From: Ideonella dechloratans
Lineage (GTDB): Bacteria > Pseudomonadota > Gammaproteobacteria > Burkholderiales > Burkholderiaceae_C
Assembly: GCF_021049305.1 (NCBI RefSeq)
Contig: NZ_CP088081.1
Span: 3,410,001-3,474,000, forward strand
DNA: 64,000 bases
Reading direction: 5' to 3'
Part shown: positions 1 to 8,481 of the stretch, piece by piece
How positions within the stretch are numbered: the stretch's first letter is position 1
How the letters are laid out: the number at the start of each line of letters is the position of its first letter
Program-made: the position numbers and the translations under genes
The notes under the pieces: generated by a model
Told to the model about the DNA's origin: nothing
The model's input: only the letters and a program-made list of their open reading frames with translations
Databases searched by the model: none

Positions 1-686
1 GCATCCAGCACCAGGCCGACGTCGTTGAACTGGGCGCCCACCCGGGGCTCGGGCAAGGCGATGCCGTGGGCCTGGAACCAGGTGCTCCAGGGGTCCAGCG
101 GGCTGCGGATCAGGCGGGCCCGCTCGACCTTCTCGACCGTGTCGAATCCGTCGAAAGGGCCGGACTCGTGGAGGTACTCGGCGCTGCAGACCGGCGTGAC
201 CTCGTCGCTGAGGATGCGCACATGCTCCACGTCCGCATAGGGGCCGATGCCGTAGCGCACCTCCAGGTCGGCTTCCTCGGCCTTGACGTCGGCCAGCGGG
301 ATGGCCACCTGCAGAATCAGCTCGATGTCCGGGTAGGCGTGGCGGAACAGGGCCAGGCGGGGCAGCAGGATCTGGCGCGAGAAGGTGGGTGTGACCGCCA
401 GACGCAGGCGCACCCGGCTGGGGCTGGCGGGCAGGTGGCCCGGCACCTGCTGCAACGCGCGCAGGCCCTCGCGCACCGGCCCCAGGTAGGCCGCGCCTTC
501 GGAGGTCAGGCTGAAATCCCGCCCGAACAGCTTGAGGCCGAGCTGGCCCTCCAGCTGGCGGATGCGGTGGCTGACCGCGCTGGGCGTGACGGCCAGCGCC
601 TCGCCCGCGGCGGTGACGCTGCGCAGGCGGGCCAGGGCCTCGAAGGCCAGCAGGCACTGGATGGGCGGAATGCGGGGCGGCGTCAC
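1..686 (-). CDS. LysR-family transcriptional regulator (3' end outside window)
   Basis: About 228 residues are visible. The N-terminal winged helix-turn-helix (about residues 8-65) contains SVTAAGEALAVTPSAVSHRI and QLEGQLGLKLFGRD, the classic LysR recognition helix and wing. The following part is the start of the substrate-binding fold (ALQQVPGHLPASPSRVRLRL). The style of the HTH is closest to GcvA-like members, which is a family impression only. The start is taken as GTG at 686 because it overlaps the stop of the FIST gene as GTGA, which suggests translational coupling. The effector and target are unknown. The effector-binding C-terminus lies beyond base 1, so an intact gene cannot be confirmed. 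Confidence 0.85.
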   Translation of the reverse strand, partial: MTPPRIPPIQCLLAFEALARLRSVTAAGEALAVTPSAVSHRIRQLEGQLGLKLFGRDFSLTSEGAAYLGPVREGLRALQQVPGHLPASPSRVRLRLAVTPTFSRQILLPRLALFRHAYPDIELILQVAIPLADVKAEEADLEVRYGIGPYADVEHVRILSDEVTPVCSAEYLHESGPFDGFDTVEKVERARLIRSPLDPWSTWFQAHGIALPEPRVGAQFNDVGLVLD

Positions 687-1876
687 CCGGCCTGCCCCTC
701 GTCGGGCACCGCGAACACGGTGAGCACCCCGGTGTAGCTGACCAGATGGCGCCCGGCGATCTCGCCAGCGGCGAAGAAGCCCACCAGGGGCACATCCCCC
801 AGCGCGTGACGGACGATCTGCAATTCGGCCGAGGGCCCTCCGAAATGCCCGCCGCCCCGGCCGGTGCAACTGATGTAGAGCGCGCCGACCGGGCGCCGCG
901 GCGGCAGGCCGCTCTCTTCGTCGCCGGCCAGCTCGTCACGGATCTCGGCGCAGATGCGCACCAGGTCGCGCCGGGCCATCTCCACGTCGCGCTGGCAGAA
1001 AGCCAGCTGCTGGCCGGGTTCGACCCAGTCGGCAATGGCCACGGCCTGGCGGGTCGGGTCCAGCCCCACCAGGTGGCGCACCCGGGTGTCCACGCCGAAC
1101 TGGCCGCCGCGGGCCCGGTCGGCATCGCCCGCATCGGTCAGGCCGGCCAGCACGCTGCGCAGGCGCTGCATCAGCGGATCGGGCTCGCTCAGGCGCATGC
1201 CCAGGTCCTTCAGCAGGAACAGCAGGGCGGGCTGCTCGTCCAGGGTGAGCACCAGGTTGCGCTCAGCCGCGGTGACCGTGCGGGTGGGCCCGATGGGCTG
1301 GCAGCCCTGGGTCATGCGGGAGACCAGGTCCACCGCCGGGCTGAAGGCCACACCGGAGAGCCCGCCGGCGAAAACGCCGTTGGCCAGTTGCACCGCCCGG
1401 TTGCGGGCGCTGGCCACGCCACCGAAGAGCTGGCCGCTGCCGGTGCGCTCGGCCAGCTCGCCCACCAGTTCGGACAGATCGGGCGTGGAGGGGTCGGCGT
1501 GGACCAGGGCCGTCCAGGGCGTGTCGCCCTCCAGCGGATGGCGTCCGCTGAAGACGCGGAACTGGTCGGTGGGCAGGTCCAGCAGCAGCAGGGCCAGCGC
1601 CGGTTCGTCCCAGTACTCCACGCCGGAGGCGGCGATGCCCACCCCCACCGTGCCGGCCAGTTGCAGGCCCGGCCAACGCTGCCGGATCTCGTCGAGCAGG
1701 GCCTCGGCCTGGCCGGCATAGGCTTCGGTCAGGTACAGCAGGCCCAGCCGGGCCTGGAAGCCGGGGCGGCCGGCCCGCTGCGATTCCAGCTGGGCCGCCG
1801 CCAGAGCCAGCGCCATGTGGGCATCGGGGTGGGTGGCATGGCCCAGAAGGGCCGCGCTCAGGCAGGCTTCGGTCAT
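683..1876 (-). CDS. FIST domain protein (FIST_N plus FIST_C)
   Basis: A 397-residue protein with the architecture of FIST sensory proteins: a FIST_N half (about 35-230; SGQLFGGVASAR, PIGPTRTVTAAERN) and a FIST_C half (about 235-395; LGDVPLVGFFAAGEI, YTGVLTVFA close to the end). FIST domains are thought to bind small ligands such as amino acids and usually work with signalling proteins. None is fused here, and no signal peptide or membrane segment is seen, so it is probably cytoplasmic. It lies 35 bases downstream of phaM and its stop overlaps the start of the LysR gene, so the two are probably co-expressed. No strong ribosome site precedes ATG 1876. The ligand is unknown. Confidence 0.85.
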   Translation of the reverse strand: MTEACLSAALLGHATHPDAHMALALAAAQLESQRAGRPGFQARLGLLYLTEAYAGQAEALLDEIRQRWPGLQLAGTVGVGIAASGVEYWDEPALALLLLDLPTDQFRVFSGRHPLEGDTPWTALVHADPSTPDLSELVGELAERTGSGQLFGGVASARNRAVQLANGVFAGGLSGVAFSPAVDLVSRMTQGCQPIGPTRTVTAAERNLVLTLDEQPALLFLLKDLGMRLSEPDPLMQRLRSVLAGLTDAGDADRARGGQFGVDTRVRHLVGLDPTRQAVAIADWVEPGQQLAFCQRDVEMARRDLVRICAEIRDELAGDEESGLPPRRPVGALYISCTGRGGGHFGGPSAELQIVRHALGDVPLVGFFAAGEIAGRHLVSYTGVLTVFAVPDEGQAG

Positions 1877-1911
1877 GGGAAGGACATTCCGGAAGTGGGC
1901 GGGCGGCGGCC

Positions 1912-2643
1912 TCAGCGGGGCGACGCCTTCTTGGCCGCGGCGCGCACAGGGGGCCGGGCCGCCCCCGCCCCGACCGCCGCCTTGGCAGAGGTCTTGGCGC
2001 TGGTCTTGGCCGCCGTCTTGCGGGCGGCCGGGCGGGCCGATGCCGGCTTCTTCGGGTTGGCCGATGGCGCGGCCTTGCCCGGGCGCGCCGCGGCGGGGGA
2101 CGCGGCCGCCGCCTGGGAGGCCTGGGCCATGGCCTGCACGGTGGCCGGCGCATCCTTGAGGGCCTGGGCGGCGATCTGCCCGAACTGCTGGGTCAGCGCC
2201 CCCCACCATTGCATGGGGTCCACCAGACCGGGGGCCGGGCCGCCCTCGGCGCCGGCCGGCGCCGAGGCGGCCGCCGGCTCAGGGGCCGGTGCCGGCTCGG
2301 GCGTGGGGCCGGGGGCAGGCTCGGCGGCCGGCTCCGGCATGGGCCGGATGGCCATGGCCTCGCGCAGATCGCCCATCGACACATTCATGCTGCGCAGGGT
2401 GTTCAGCGTCATGCGCTGCACCTCCAGGCCCTGGATGGTGGTGCCCAGCAGGCGGGCGTTCTGCTCCAGCCAGAACTGGACGGTGCGCAGCTCGCTGATG
2501 CGCTTGTCCAGCTCCTCCGGGTCCAGCGTGGGGGTGATCCAGGCGTTCATGCCCGGCAGTGCCGTGCCGGCCTGGCGGACCAGCCCCTGCAGGAAGTCGA
2601 AGCCCGGCATCAGGGCGGGAAAGGGGGAAGCACTCTCGCTCAC
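1912..2643 (-). CDS. phaM: PhaM-like polyhydroxyalkanoate granule regulator
   Basis: A 243-residue protein with three parts. The N-terminal region (about 1-100) contains FDFLQGLVRQAG, LDPEELDKRISELRTVQFWL and LRSMNVSMGDLREA, as in PhaM of Cupriavidus and relatives. A Pro/Ala/Glu-rich linker follows, then a Lys/Ala-rich tail (about 180-243; ARKTAAKTSAKTSAKAA) like histone H1. In the known family PhaM activates PHA synthase and tethers granules to the nucleoid through the basic tail. The start is GTG 2643, overlapping the stop of the TraB gene as GTGA. The Cupriavidus protein is slightly longer. This indicates a polyhydroxybutyrate-storing organism, although no PHA synthase lies in the window. 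Confidence 0.82.
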   Translation of the reverse strand: MSESASPFPALMPGFDFLQGLVRQAGTALPGMNAWITPTLDPEELDKRISELRTVQFWLEQNARLLGTTIQGLEVQRMTLNTLRSMNVSMGDLREAMAIRPMPEPAAEPAPGPTPEPAPAPEPAAASAPAGAEGGPAPGLVDPMQWWGALTQQFGQIAAQALKDAPATVQAMAQASQAAAASPAAARPGKAAPSANPKKPASARPAARKTAAKTSAKTSAKAAVGAGAARPPVRAAAKKASPR

Positions 2644-3695
2644 GGGACAAGCTCCTGGGCTGCGCCGGCCGATGCGGCGGACGAGGGCGATTCTGCGCCC
2701 GAAGCCGCGGCAGGAACAGCCGGCGCCGCCGGTGCGGCCGGCCAGTTCACGCGGGTGACGGTGAAGCCGCGCGCGGCCAGCAGTGCCGGCAACCCCTGGG
2801 GCCCGACCATGTGCAGGCTGCCCACCGCCACGAAGAGCCCGCCCTGGCCCCGGTGCAGACGGGCGATCTTGTCGGCCATCGGCCCGTTGCGGTCGTTCAG
2901 CAGGCGCCGCATCATGGCCTTTTCCAGCGGCGTGTTCACGCACTCGCACCACTGGGGATAGGTCTCCAGCTCGTCCAGCCGGCCCTCGGCCCAGGCCTGG
3001 GCCAGGCGACGCAGGGTGCGACGGTCCTCGCCGCGGTCCATCTCGTCGAGCGAGCTGCGCACCAGCTCCTCGGTCGCCGAGCGCCGGGGTTGCAGCAGGG
3101 CGGTCATCTGCTGGGCCGGCGTCTCCAGCGCCGTGATGGGCAGGTGCAGGCCCTTTGCGATGCCGATCAGCATGGCATCCACCCCCCAGGCCGGATCCAG
3201 GCCCTCGTCACGCAGCGACATCACGCTCAGCGTGGTCACCCGCATCTCCGGGCGCCAGTCCTTCAGGGCACGGCCCAGGCAGGCCGCGTCCTCCTGCTTC
3301 TGCAGCCGCGCCTCCAGGGCGGGCGGCAGGGCCCGGTCGGGCGTCTGGCGGGCCAGGCGCTTGACGCTCTCCAGGGTGACGGGATCGGACAGGTCCATCT
3401 CCACCACCAGGCGGCGGGTGCGGCCCAGGGCCTGCACCACCGCCGGCCCCGGGTACATCCAGGCCTGCTGGGCCGCATGGATGGTGCCGTAGAGCCAGGA
3501 GCGGTGGCCCTGGCGGTCCAGGGTCCAGAGGAAGCCGTGGTTCTGCGCCTGGGCCATGCCCTGCTGGATGGCCTGGGTGTCCGGCGCCACCGCGGCTGGC
3601 GGGCAGTCGGCCCGCGCGGGCGCCCCGCCCAGCGCCGCCAGCAGCGCCAGTCCCAGGCCGCACAGCTGGGCGCCCCACCTCGACAGGCGGCCCAT
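2640..3695 (-). CDS. TraB/GumN family protein, exported
   Basis: 351 residues. A signal peptide (about 1-29, ending APARA) precedes a TraB/GumN domain (PF01963). Two hallmark motifs are visible: WLYGTIHAA near residue 67 and VAVGSLHMVG near residue 297, which resemble the GTIH/GxxH motifs of TIKI-type metalloproteases. A short Ala/Pro/Ser-rich tail follows. In the family it is usually a periplasmic or membrane-associated protein of uncertain function, possibly a metal-dependent peptidase. Its ATG overlaps the stop of the upstream FAH gene by one base (TGATG) and its stop overlaps the phaM start, so it sits inside a coupled chain. The link to PHA storage is positional only. Confidence 0.83.
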   Translation of the reverse strand: MGRLSRWGAQLCGLGLALLAALGGAPARADCPPAAVAPDTQAIQQGMAQAQNHGFLWTLDRQGHRSWLYGTIHAAQQAWMYPGPAVVQALGRTRRLVVEMDLSDPVTLESVKRLARQTPDRALPPALEARLQKQEDAACLGRALKDWRPEMRVTTLSVMSLRDEGLDPAWGVDAMLIGIAKGLHLPITALETPAQQMTALLQPRRSATEELVRSSLDEMDRGEDRRTLRRLAQAWAEGRLDELETYPQWCECVNTPLEKAMMRRLLNDRNGPMADKIARLHRGQGGLFVAVGSLHMVGPQGLPALLAARGFTVTRVNWPAAPAAPAVPAAASGAESPSSAASAGAAQELVP

Positions 3696-4672
3696 CAGGA
3701 CAGCTCCACCACGGTCTGCTCGATGGCGCCGAACAGCGGACTGCCGTCGCGCGCCTTCATCTCGACGCGCACGGTGTCGCCATATTGCAGCCAGCCGGGC
3801 GGGTCGATGGTCGAGCTCGCCGCCACCTGCAGCCGCAGATCGGCCAGGCAGGCGGCCCCGCGCCCGAGACCGTCAGCCACCGGCCCGCTGCCCAGCACGG
3901 TGCCGGCCCGCACCGGGCGGTGGCGGGCCAGATGGGCCAGCAGCTGGCCCATGTGCCACATCAGTCCCTCCTGCGTCTGGCAGGGCCCCAGGGCCTTGCC
4001 GTTGAGCTGCACCTGCAGCGTCCCGTGCAGCACGCCGGCCCGCCAGTCCTCGCCCAGCTCGTCGGGGGTGAGGGCCACCGGGCTGAAGGCGGTGGCCGGG
4101 CAGGACAGCACCCGCCCGCCGCCCAGCAACCGCTCCTCGGCCTCGGGGCCGCGCAGGATCCAATCGTTGACCAGGGCCAGCAGGCGCACCCCGTCGAGCG
4201 CCTGCTCGGGGCTGGCGCCGCGGGGCAGGTCGCCGGTGATCACCGCCCACTGGGCACCGAAATCCACCTCGTCGTCGATGGCGGTCACCGCCAACTCGGC
4301 CAGGGGGCCGGTGAAGCCGTCGCTGCTGCCCGGCTCCATCCAGGGCAGGCCCAGGGCCTGGTCGGGCGGCGTGTCCCGCTCGGGCCAGACCTGGGCCAGC
4401 TGGGCCCGGTAGGCCCGGGTCCGCACCCACTGGCCGCAGCGCGGCAGGGGGGCCAGGCACTGGGCCGGGTCGAAAGCGAAGGCATGGCGGGCACGGCCCT
4501 GGTTGAGCTGGCGCGACAGGTCCTCCAGCTGGGGCGAGAGAAAGCCCCAGTCGTCGAGCACCTGCTGCAGGCGGGTGGCGATGCCGCTGGCGAAATGGGC
4601 GGTGCGCAGGTCCCGGGAGACGACGACCAGCTGGCCATCGCGGGAGCCGTCCTGATAGGTGGCGAGTTTCAT
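3695..4672 (-). CDS. fumarylacetoacetate hydrolase family protein
   Basis: 325 residues with the N-terminal FAH_N-like part (MKLATYQDGSRDGQLVVVSR) and a FAH catalytic fold. Visible motifs are VDFGAQWAVITGDLPRG, LVNDWILRGP and the late GTVLGSGPVADG, corresponding to the metal-binding and substrate loop region. Members cleave C-C bonds in acylpyruvates or fumarylacetoacetate, usually in aromatic amino-acid breakdown. The exact substrate cannot be told. No homogentisate or maleylacetoacetate genes are adjacent. It is the first gene of the minus-strand chain running through TraB, PhaM, FIST and LysR, and is divergent from the DUF3108 gene with a 44-base intergenic space. Confidence 0.85.
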   Translation of the reverse strand: MKLATYQDGSRDGQLVVVSRDLRTAHFASGIATRLQQVLDDWGFLSPQLEDLSRQLNQGRARHAFAFDPAQCLAPLPRCGQWVRTRAYRAQLAQVWPERDTPPDQALGLPWMEPGSSDGFTGPLAELAVTAIDDEVDFGAQWAVITGDLPRGASPEQALDGVRLLALVNDWILRGPEAEERLLGGGRVLSCPATAFSPVALTPDELGEDWRAGVLHGTLQVQLNGKALGPCQTQEGLMWHMGQLLAHLARHRPVRAGTVLGSGPVADGLGRGAACLADLRLQVAASSTIDPPGWLQYGDTVRVEMKARDGSPLFGAIEQTVVELS

Positions 4673-4716
4673 GGTGTGGCGACAATGCGGTCAGCCATTG
4701 TGTCCAAAACCGCCCC

Positions 4717-5796
4717 ATGCCGCCCCGCCCTGCCCCCACGCCCCGCCACCGCCGGCTGGCGCTGGCCGCGCTGACCGCACTGGTGCTGGCCCTGCACGGC
4801 TGGGTGCTGGGCCCGGCCTGGACCACCTTCGCGCTGCGGCACGCCCCGGCACCGGCCCGCGCCCTGCCCGTGGTGACGCTGAGCCAGGTCCGTCCGCCCC
4901 CGCCCCCTGCGGCAGCCCCCGCCCCCGCCCCCGCCCCCGCGCCGGCACCCGCCCCGCGCCCCAGCCCCAAGCCGCCGGACAGGCCCACCAGGCAAGCACA
5001 GGCCCTGCCCGAGGAGACGGTGCTGCCCCCGCCGGACCGCGCCCGGACGGATGCGGACGTGGACCGCCCCGGGCTGGACGGCCCGCTCCCTTCCGCCGAC
5101 GACGAGGCGCATGCCCTGCAGCCCCTGGTCCAGCCGCCACCCTGGCAGCTGGGCTATGCGGCGACGAAGGGCGGCGCGAGCGGCCGGGCGCAGTTGGACT
5201 GGCAGCCTCTGGACGAGCAGCAGTACCGCCTGACCTGGCGCATCGAACTGGCCGGGCGCGAGACCCTGGCCTGGCGCAGCCAGGGCCATGTCGGCCCGGC
5301 CGGCCTGCTGCCCGACCGCATGGTCGAACAGCGCCAGGGCCGCGACCTGGCGGCCGTCAACTTCCAGCGCGACAAGGGCCTGGTGAGCTTCTCCGGACCG
5401 TCCACCACCCTGCCCCTGCCGGCCGGCGCCCAGGACCGCGCCAGCTGGCTGCTGCAGTTGCCCATGCTGGCCGCGGCGGTGCAGGCGCACTGGACGGCCG
5501 GCCACAGCAGCGTGAGCCTGCCGGTCTTCACCACCCGCGGCGAGGACCAGCTCTGGCGTTTCACCGTGGCGGCCGAGGAGGCCCTGCCCGGCCCCGGGGG
5601 GCGGCTGCTGCGCACCTGGCGGCTGGTGCGCGAGCCGGTGGGCCCCTACGACAGCCGGGTGGAAGTCTGGCTGGCACGCGAGCACGGGCTGGTGCCGCTG
5701 CAGCTGCGCTTCACCACGCCGCCCGCCGGCGAACCGCTGGAGCTGCGGCTGAGCGAAGGACTGCCACCGGCCGAGGCGGACCTTCCGCCCCCCTGA
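4717..5796 (+). CDS. DUF3108 domain protein with TonB-like N-terminus
   Basis: 359 residues. An N-terminal hydrophobic segment (about 12-32, LALAALTALVLALHGWVLGP) is followed by a low-complexity Pro/Ala linker (about 60-90) made of repeated PA units, then a beta-rich DUF3108 domain (about 145-340; GRAQLDWQPLDEQQYRLTWR, GLLPDRMVEQRQGRDLAAVN, DSRVEVWLAREHGLVPLQLR). The layout resembles a single-pass periplasmic protein with a wall-spanning linker. The function of DUF3108 is unknown; it recurs in beta-proteobacteria as an envelope protein. The start ATG 4717 has no strong ribosome site. Confidence 0.75.
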   Translation: MPPRPAPTPRHRRLALAALTALVLALHGWVLGPAWTTFALRHAPAPARALPVVTLSQVRPPPPPAAAPAPAPAPAPAPAPRPSPKPPDRPTRQAQALPEETVLPPPDRARTDADVDRPGLDGPLPSADDEAHALQPLVQPPPWQLGYAATKGGASGRAQLDWQPLDEQQYRLTWRIELAGRETLAWRSQGHVGPAGLLPDRMVEQRQGRDLAAVNFQRDKGLVSFSGPSTTLPLPAGAQDRASWLLQLPMLAAAVQAHWTAGHSSVSLPVFTTRGEDQLWRFTVAAEEALPGPGGRLLRTWRLVREPVGPYDSRVEVWLAREHGLVPLQLRFTTPPAGEPLELRLSEGLPPAEADLPPP

Positions 5797-5870
5797 TCCC
5801 CGGCCGCACCGGGCCTCTTGAAATCCCGGACCGCAGGCCCATCTCAGCAGGGAATTCCCAGGAGACGGCC

Positions 5871-6158
5871 ATGCACATGCTTTACAACTCCGACAGCTTC
5901 TCGGTGCTGGAGATCGAGTGGCCGGACAGCCCGGTTCCGGCCGGCCCGACGAGCGACCCGGCCGCCGTGACCACCCAGGGCGGCTATGAAATCGTGGACA
6001 AGATGTCCGGCAAGGGCATCTTCCTGAACGGCGATCTCGCCCGCAGCTTCCGCCAGCAGGCCCTGGCCCTGAGCCAGGGCGATGCCGACGAGGAGGCGGT
6101 GGACGATTTCATCGCCGGTTACGCCGTGCTGGCCCAGCAGCCCGTGGTGCTGCACTGA
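5871..6158 (+). CDS. DUF3567 family small protein
   Basis: A 95-residue acidic protein. The opening MLYNSDSFSVLEIEWP, the central YEIVDKMSGKGIFLNGDLA and the closing QQPVVLH are characteristic of DUF3567, a small family widespread in Burkholderiales with no known function. No signal peptide or membrane segment is present. A good ribosome site (AGGAGA, about 8 bases upstream) fixes the start. It lies 74 bases after the DUF3108 gene and faces the DAHP synthase gene. It is useful mainly as a lineage marker. Confidence 0.85.
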   Translation: MHMLYNSDSFSVLEIEWPDSPVPAGPTSDPAAVTTQGGYEIVDKMSGKGIFLNGDLARSFRQQALALSQGDADEEAVDDFIAGYAVLAQQPVVLH

Positions 6159-6198
6159 TCCCGGGGTCGGCGGCCCCGGCCGGGCAGCCGGCTTGCGC

Positions 6199-7326
6199 TC
6201 AGCCGCGCGCGCGACGCGCGGCCACCGCGCGGGCCAACTGGCGCAGCAGCGGCTCGGTGTCGGTCCAGCCCAGGCAGGCGTCGGTGATCGACACCCCGGG
6301 CTTGAGGGCCTGACCCGGGGCCAGATCCTGCCGGCCCTCTTCCAGGTGGCTCTCGATCATCACCCCGGTGATGCGCTGCTCGCCCGCCTCGATCTGGCCG
6401 GCCACATTGGCGGCCACGTCGATCTGGCGGCGGTGCTGCTTCTCGGAATTGGCGTGCGAGAAGTCGACCATCACCTGCTCGCGCAGACCCGACTTGCGCA
6501 GCACGGCGCAGGCGGCCTCGACATCCTCGGCGCTGTAGTTGGGCTTCTTGCCGCCGCGCAGGATGACGTGGCAGTCGGTGTTGCCGCGGGTCTCGAAGAT
6601 CGCGGCCTGACCCATCTTGGTCATGCCCATGAAGGCATGCGGCGCAGCCGCGGCCACCACCGCATCGGCCGCCACCTTCACGCCGCCGTCGGTGCCGTTC
6701 TTGAAGCCGACCGGGCAGGACAGGCCGGAGGCCAGCTGGCGGTGGCTCTGACTCTCGGTGGTGCGGGCGCCGATGGCGCCCCAGCTCACCAGGTCGGAGA
6801 TGTACTGCGGCGAGAGCAGGTCCAGGAACTCGGTGCCGGCCGGCAGGCCCATGGCCGTGAGGTCCAGCAGCAGGCGCCGGGCCTTGCGCAGGCCCTCGTT
6901 CATGCGGAAGCTGCCATCCAGCCGCGGATCGTTGATGAAGCCCTTCCAGCCCACGGTGGTGCGGGGCTTCTCGAAGTACACCCGCATCACGATGACCAGC
7001 TCGCTGGCCAGTTCCTCGCGCAGCACGCGCAGCTTCTGCCCGTAGGCCAGGGCCTGCTCGTGGTCGTGGATGGAGCAGGGGCCCACCACCACGACCAGGC
7101 GGTCGTCCTGGCCGGCCAGCACGCGGGCGATGTCGGCCCGGCTGCGCTCGACCACCGCCTCGGACTTGCGCGTGAGCGGCATCTCGTCCTGCAGCAGGGC
7201 CGGCGAGATGAGCGGTCGCACCGCGCCGATGCGCAGGTCGTCCACCCGGGTGGTGTCCAGCGTGCCTTCCAGCAGGCCCTCCTCCTCGGAGTTCAAGGGC
7301 GCGTTCACGACTTCGGCACGGTTCAA
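6199..7326 (-). CDS. aroG: 3-deoxy-7-phosphoheptulonate synthase (class I)
   Basis: Condenses phosphoenolpyruvate and erythrose 4-phosphate, the first step of the shikimate pathway. Family signatures: VVVVGPCSIHDHEQALAYG, MRVYFEKPRTTVGWKGFIND, GARTTESQSHRQLASGLS, GFKNGTDGGVKVA and VMVDFSHANSEKQH, all typical of AroF/AroG/AroH. The start is uncertain: TTG at 7326 is preferred because AGGAGAG lies directly upstream (7331-7337), giving 375 residues; GTG 7308 is an alternative. Which aromatic amino acid inhibits it cannot be read, so the symbol is generic. Divergent from the ABM gene. Erythrose 4-phosphate could come from the transketolase encoded at 45.8 kb. Confidence 0.95.
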   Translation of the reverse strand: MNRAEVVNAPLNSEEEGLLEGTLDTTRVDDLRIGAVRPLISPALLQDEMPLTRKSEAVVERSRADIARVLAGQDDRLVVVVGPCSIHDHEQALAYGQKLRVLREELASELVIVMRVYFEKPRTTVGWKGFINDPRLDGSFRMNEGLRKARRLLLDLTAMGLPAGTEFLDLLSPQYISDLVSWGAIGARTTESQSHRQLASGLSCPVGFKNGTDGGVKVAADAVVAAAAPHAFMGMTKMGQAAIFETRGNTDCHVILRGGKKPNYSAEDVEAACAVLRKSGLREQVMVDFSHANSEKQHRRQIDVAANVAGQIEAGEQRITGVMIESHLEEGRQDLAPGQALKPGVSITDACLGWTDTEPLLRQLARAVAARRARG

Positions 7327-7436
7327 GGCACTCTCCTGGCGACAACCTGGCGGGGTAAAGATGGAATTATCCCCCTCGCCGCGCGGCACTGCAGCAATGG
7401 CACACTGCCCGGCATCGATCCCCGAGGAGACTGCTC

Positions 7437-7736
7437 ATGATTCTGGAAATTGCCGACTTCCGCATCACCCCCGGCCAGCAGGCCGCCTTCGAGGCCGCCG
7501 TGGCCCAGGGGGTGGACGAGGCCATCCGCCATGCCAAGGGCTTCAACGGCTACAAGCTCAACCGCTGCATCGAGACGCCGGAGCGCTTCGTGCTGATGAT
7601 CTACTGGGACACGCTGGAGGACCACACGGTGGGCTTCCGCGAGTCGCCGGCCTTCACGGCCTGGCGCGCCCTGGTGGGCCCATTCTTCGCCGCCCCGCCG
7701 GTGGTGGAGCATTTCGAGCTGGCCTCCAAGTCCTGA
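7437..7736 (+). CDS. antibiotic biosynthesis monooxygenase (ABM) domain protein
   Basis: A 99-residue ferredoxin-like dimeric alpha/beta barrel protein. Visible features are MILEIADFRITPGQQAAFEA, a central FNGYKLNRCIETPERFVLMI and WDTLEDHTVGFRESPAFTAW. ABM proteins include small cofactor-free oxygenases and haem-degrading enzymes; the substrate here is not evident. AGGAGA sits upstream of the ATG. It is monocistronic and is followed by a hairpin that serves the opposite strand. Confidence 0.8.
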   Translation: MILEIADFRITPGQQAAFEAAVAQGVDEAIRHAKGFNGYKLNRCIETPERFVLMIYWDTLEDHTVGFRESPAFTAWRALVGPFFAAPPVVEHFELASKS

Positions 7737-7753
7737 GCGGACGGGCCGGCCAC

Positions 7754-7787
7754 AAAAAAGGGCGGCGCCCCGCGAGGAGCGCCGCCC
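7754..7787 (-). terminator. intrinsic terminator downstream of the YceI gene
   Basis: A 9-bp GC-rich stem, GGGCGGCGC (7760-7768) with GCGCCGCCC (7779-7787), is followed on the minus strand by a run of six T (7759-7754). Orientation fits termination of the cytochrome b561/YceI transcript coming from the right. The ABM gene ending at 7736 also faces it but has no T-run on its side. Confidence 0.85.
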
Positions 7788-7832
7788 AGATCGTCGTGGG
7801 AACGACGACAGGACAATCGGTGTGAAAGCCGC

Positions 7833-8405
7833 TTACTGCTTCACGCCTTCGACCTGGATGACCACACGCACGTTGTCCGGGAAGCCCCAGTTCAGGCCGT
7901 AGTCCACGCCGAACTGGCTGCGCATCAGGTTGGCCTCGAAGTCGCCGCCGCAGACTTCGCGCTTGACCATCGGGTTCATGTAGCAGTTGAAGTTCAGGGC
8001 CTTGAGGGTGACCGGATGGGTCTGGCCGTGCAGGGTCAGCTGGCCGTCGATCTGGGTGACCTTGTCGCCGTTGAAGGTGAACTTGTCGCCCACGAACTGG
8101 GCGGTCGGGTACTTGGCGGCGTCGAAGATCTCGGCGCTCATCAGGTGCTTGTTGAAGGCGTCGTAGCCCGAGTCGATCGAGCTCATGTCGATCGTCACGT
8201 CCACCTTGCCGGTCTTGGCCGCCTTGTCCAGCACCACGGTGCCTTCCTTCTTGTCGAAGCGGCCCCGGTTGGTCGAGGTGCCGAAGTGCATGATCTCGAA
8301 GGTGGCGTAGGTGTGGGTCGGCTCGATCTTGTAGGTGACGGGCTCGGCCTGGGCGGCGGTGGCCAGCAGGGCGGCAGCGGCGGTGGCGATCAGCGAGATC
8401 TTCAT
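7833..8405 (-). CDS. YceI family periplasmic lipid-binding protein
   Basis: 190 residues with a signal peptide (about 1-20, ending AAQA) and a YceI lipocalin-like barrel. Motifs: YKIEPTHTYATFEIMHFG near the N-terminus, FDAAKYPTAQFVGDKF in the middle, QLTLHGQTHPVTLKAL, and NLMRSQFGVDYGLNWG near the end. YceI proteins bind polyisoprenoids or ubiquinone-like chains in the periplasm. It is the last gene of a set with a second YceI gene and cytochrome b561, the usual partner. A strong terminator follows. Confidence 0.92.
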   Translation of the reverse strand: MKISLIATAAAALLATAAQAEPVTYKIEPTHTYATFEIMHFGTSTNRGRFDKKEGTVVLDKAAKTGKVDVTIDMSSIDSGYDAFNKHLMSAEIFDAAKYPTAQFVGDKFTFNGDKVTQIDGQLTLHGQTHPVTLKALNFNCYMNPMVKREVCGGDFEANLMRSQFGVDYGLNWGFPDNVRVVIQVEGVKQ

Positions 8406-8481
8406 GAGGTGAGTTCCTTCAAAGGGACGGAGTGACGGGAAAGAGGACCGACAGAAACGGCCCGGAGAACAGCAGCGTGAA

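Noticed and set aside
66..2758. Long open frames on the plus strand opposite the LysR, FIST and PhaM genes
   Set aside because: In GC-rich DNA the antisense frame of real genes stays open; these translate to Gly/Gln/His/Arg-rich sequence without domains.
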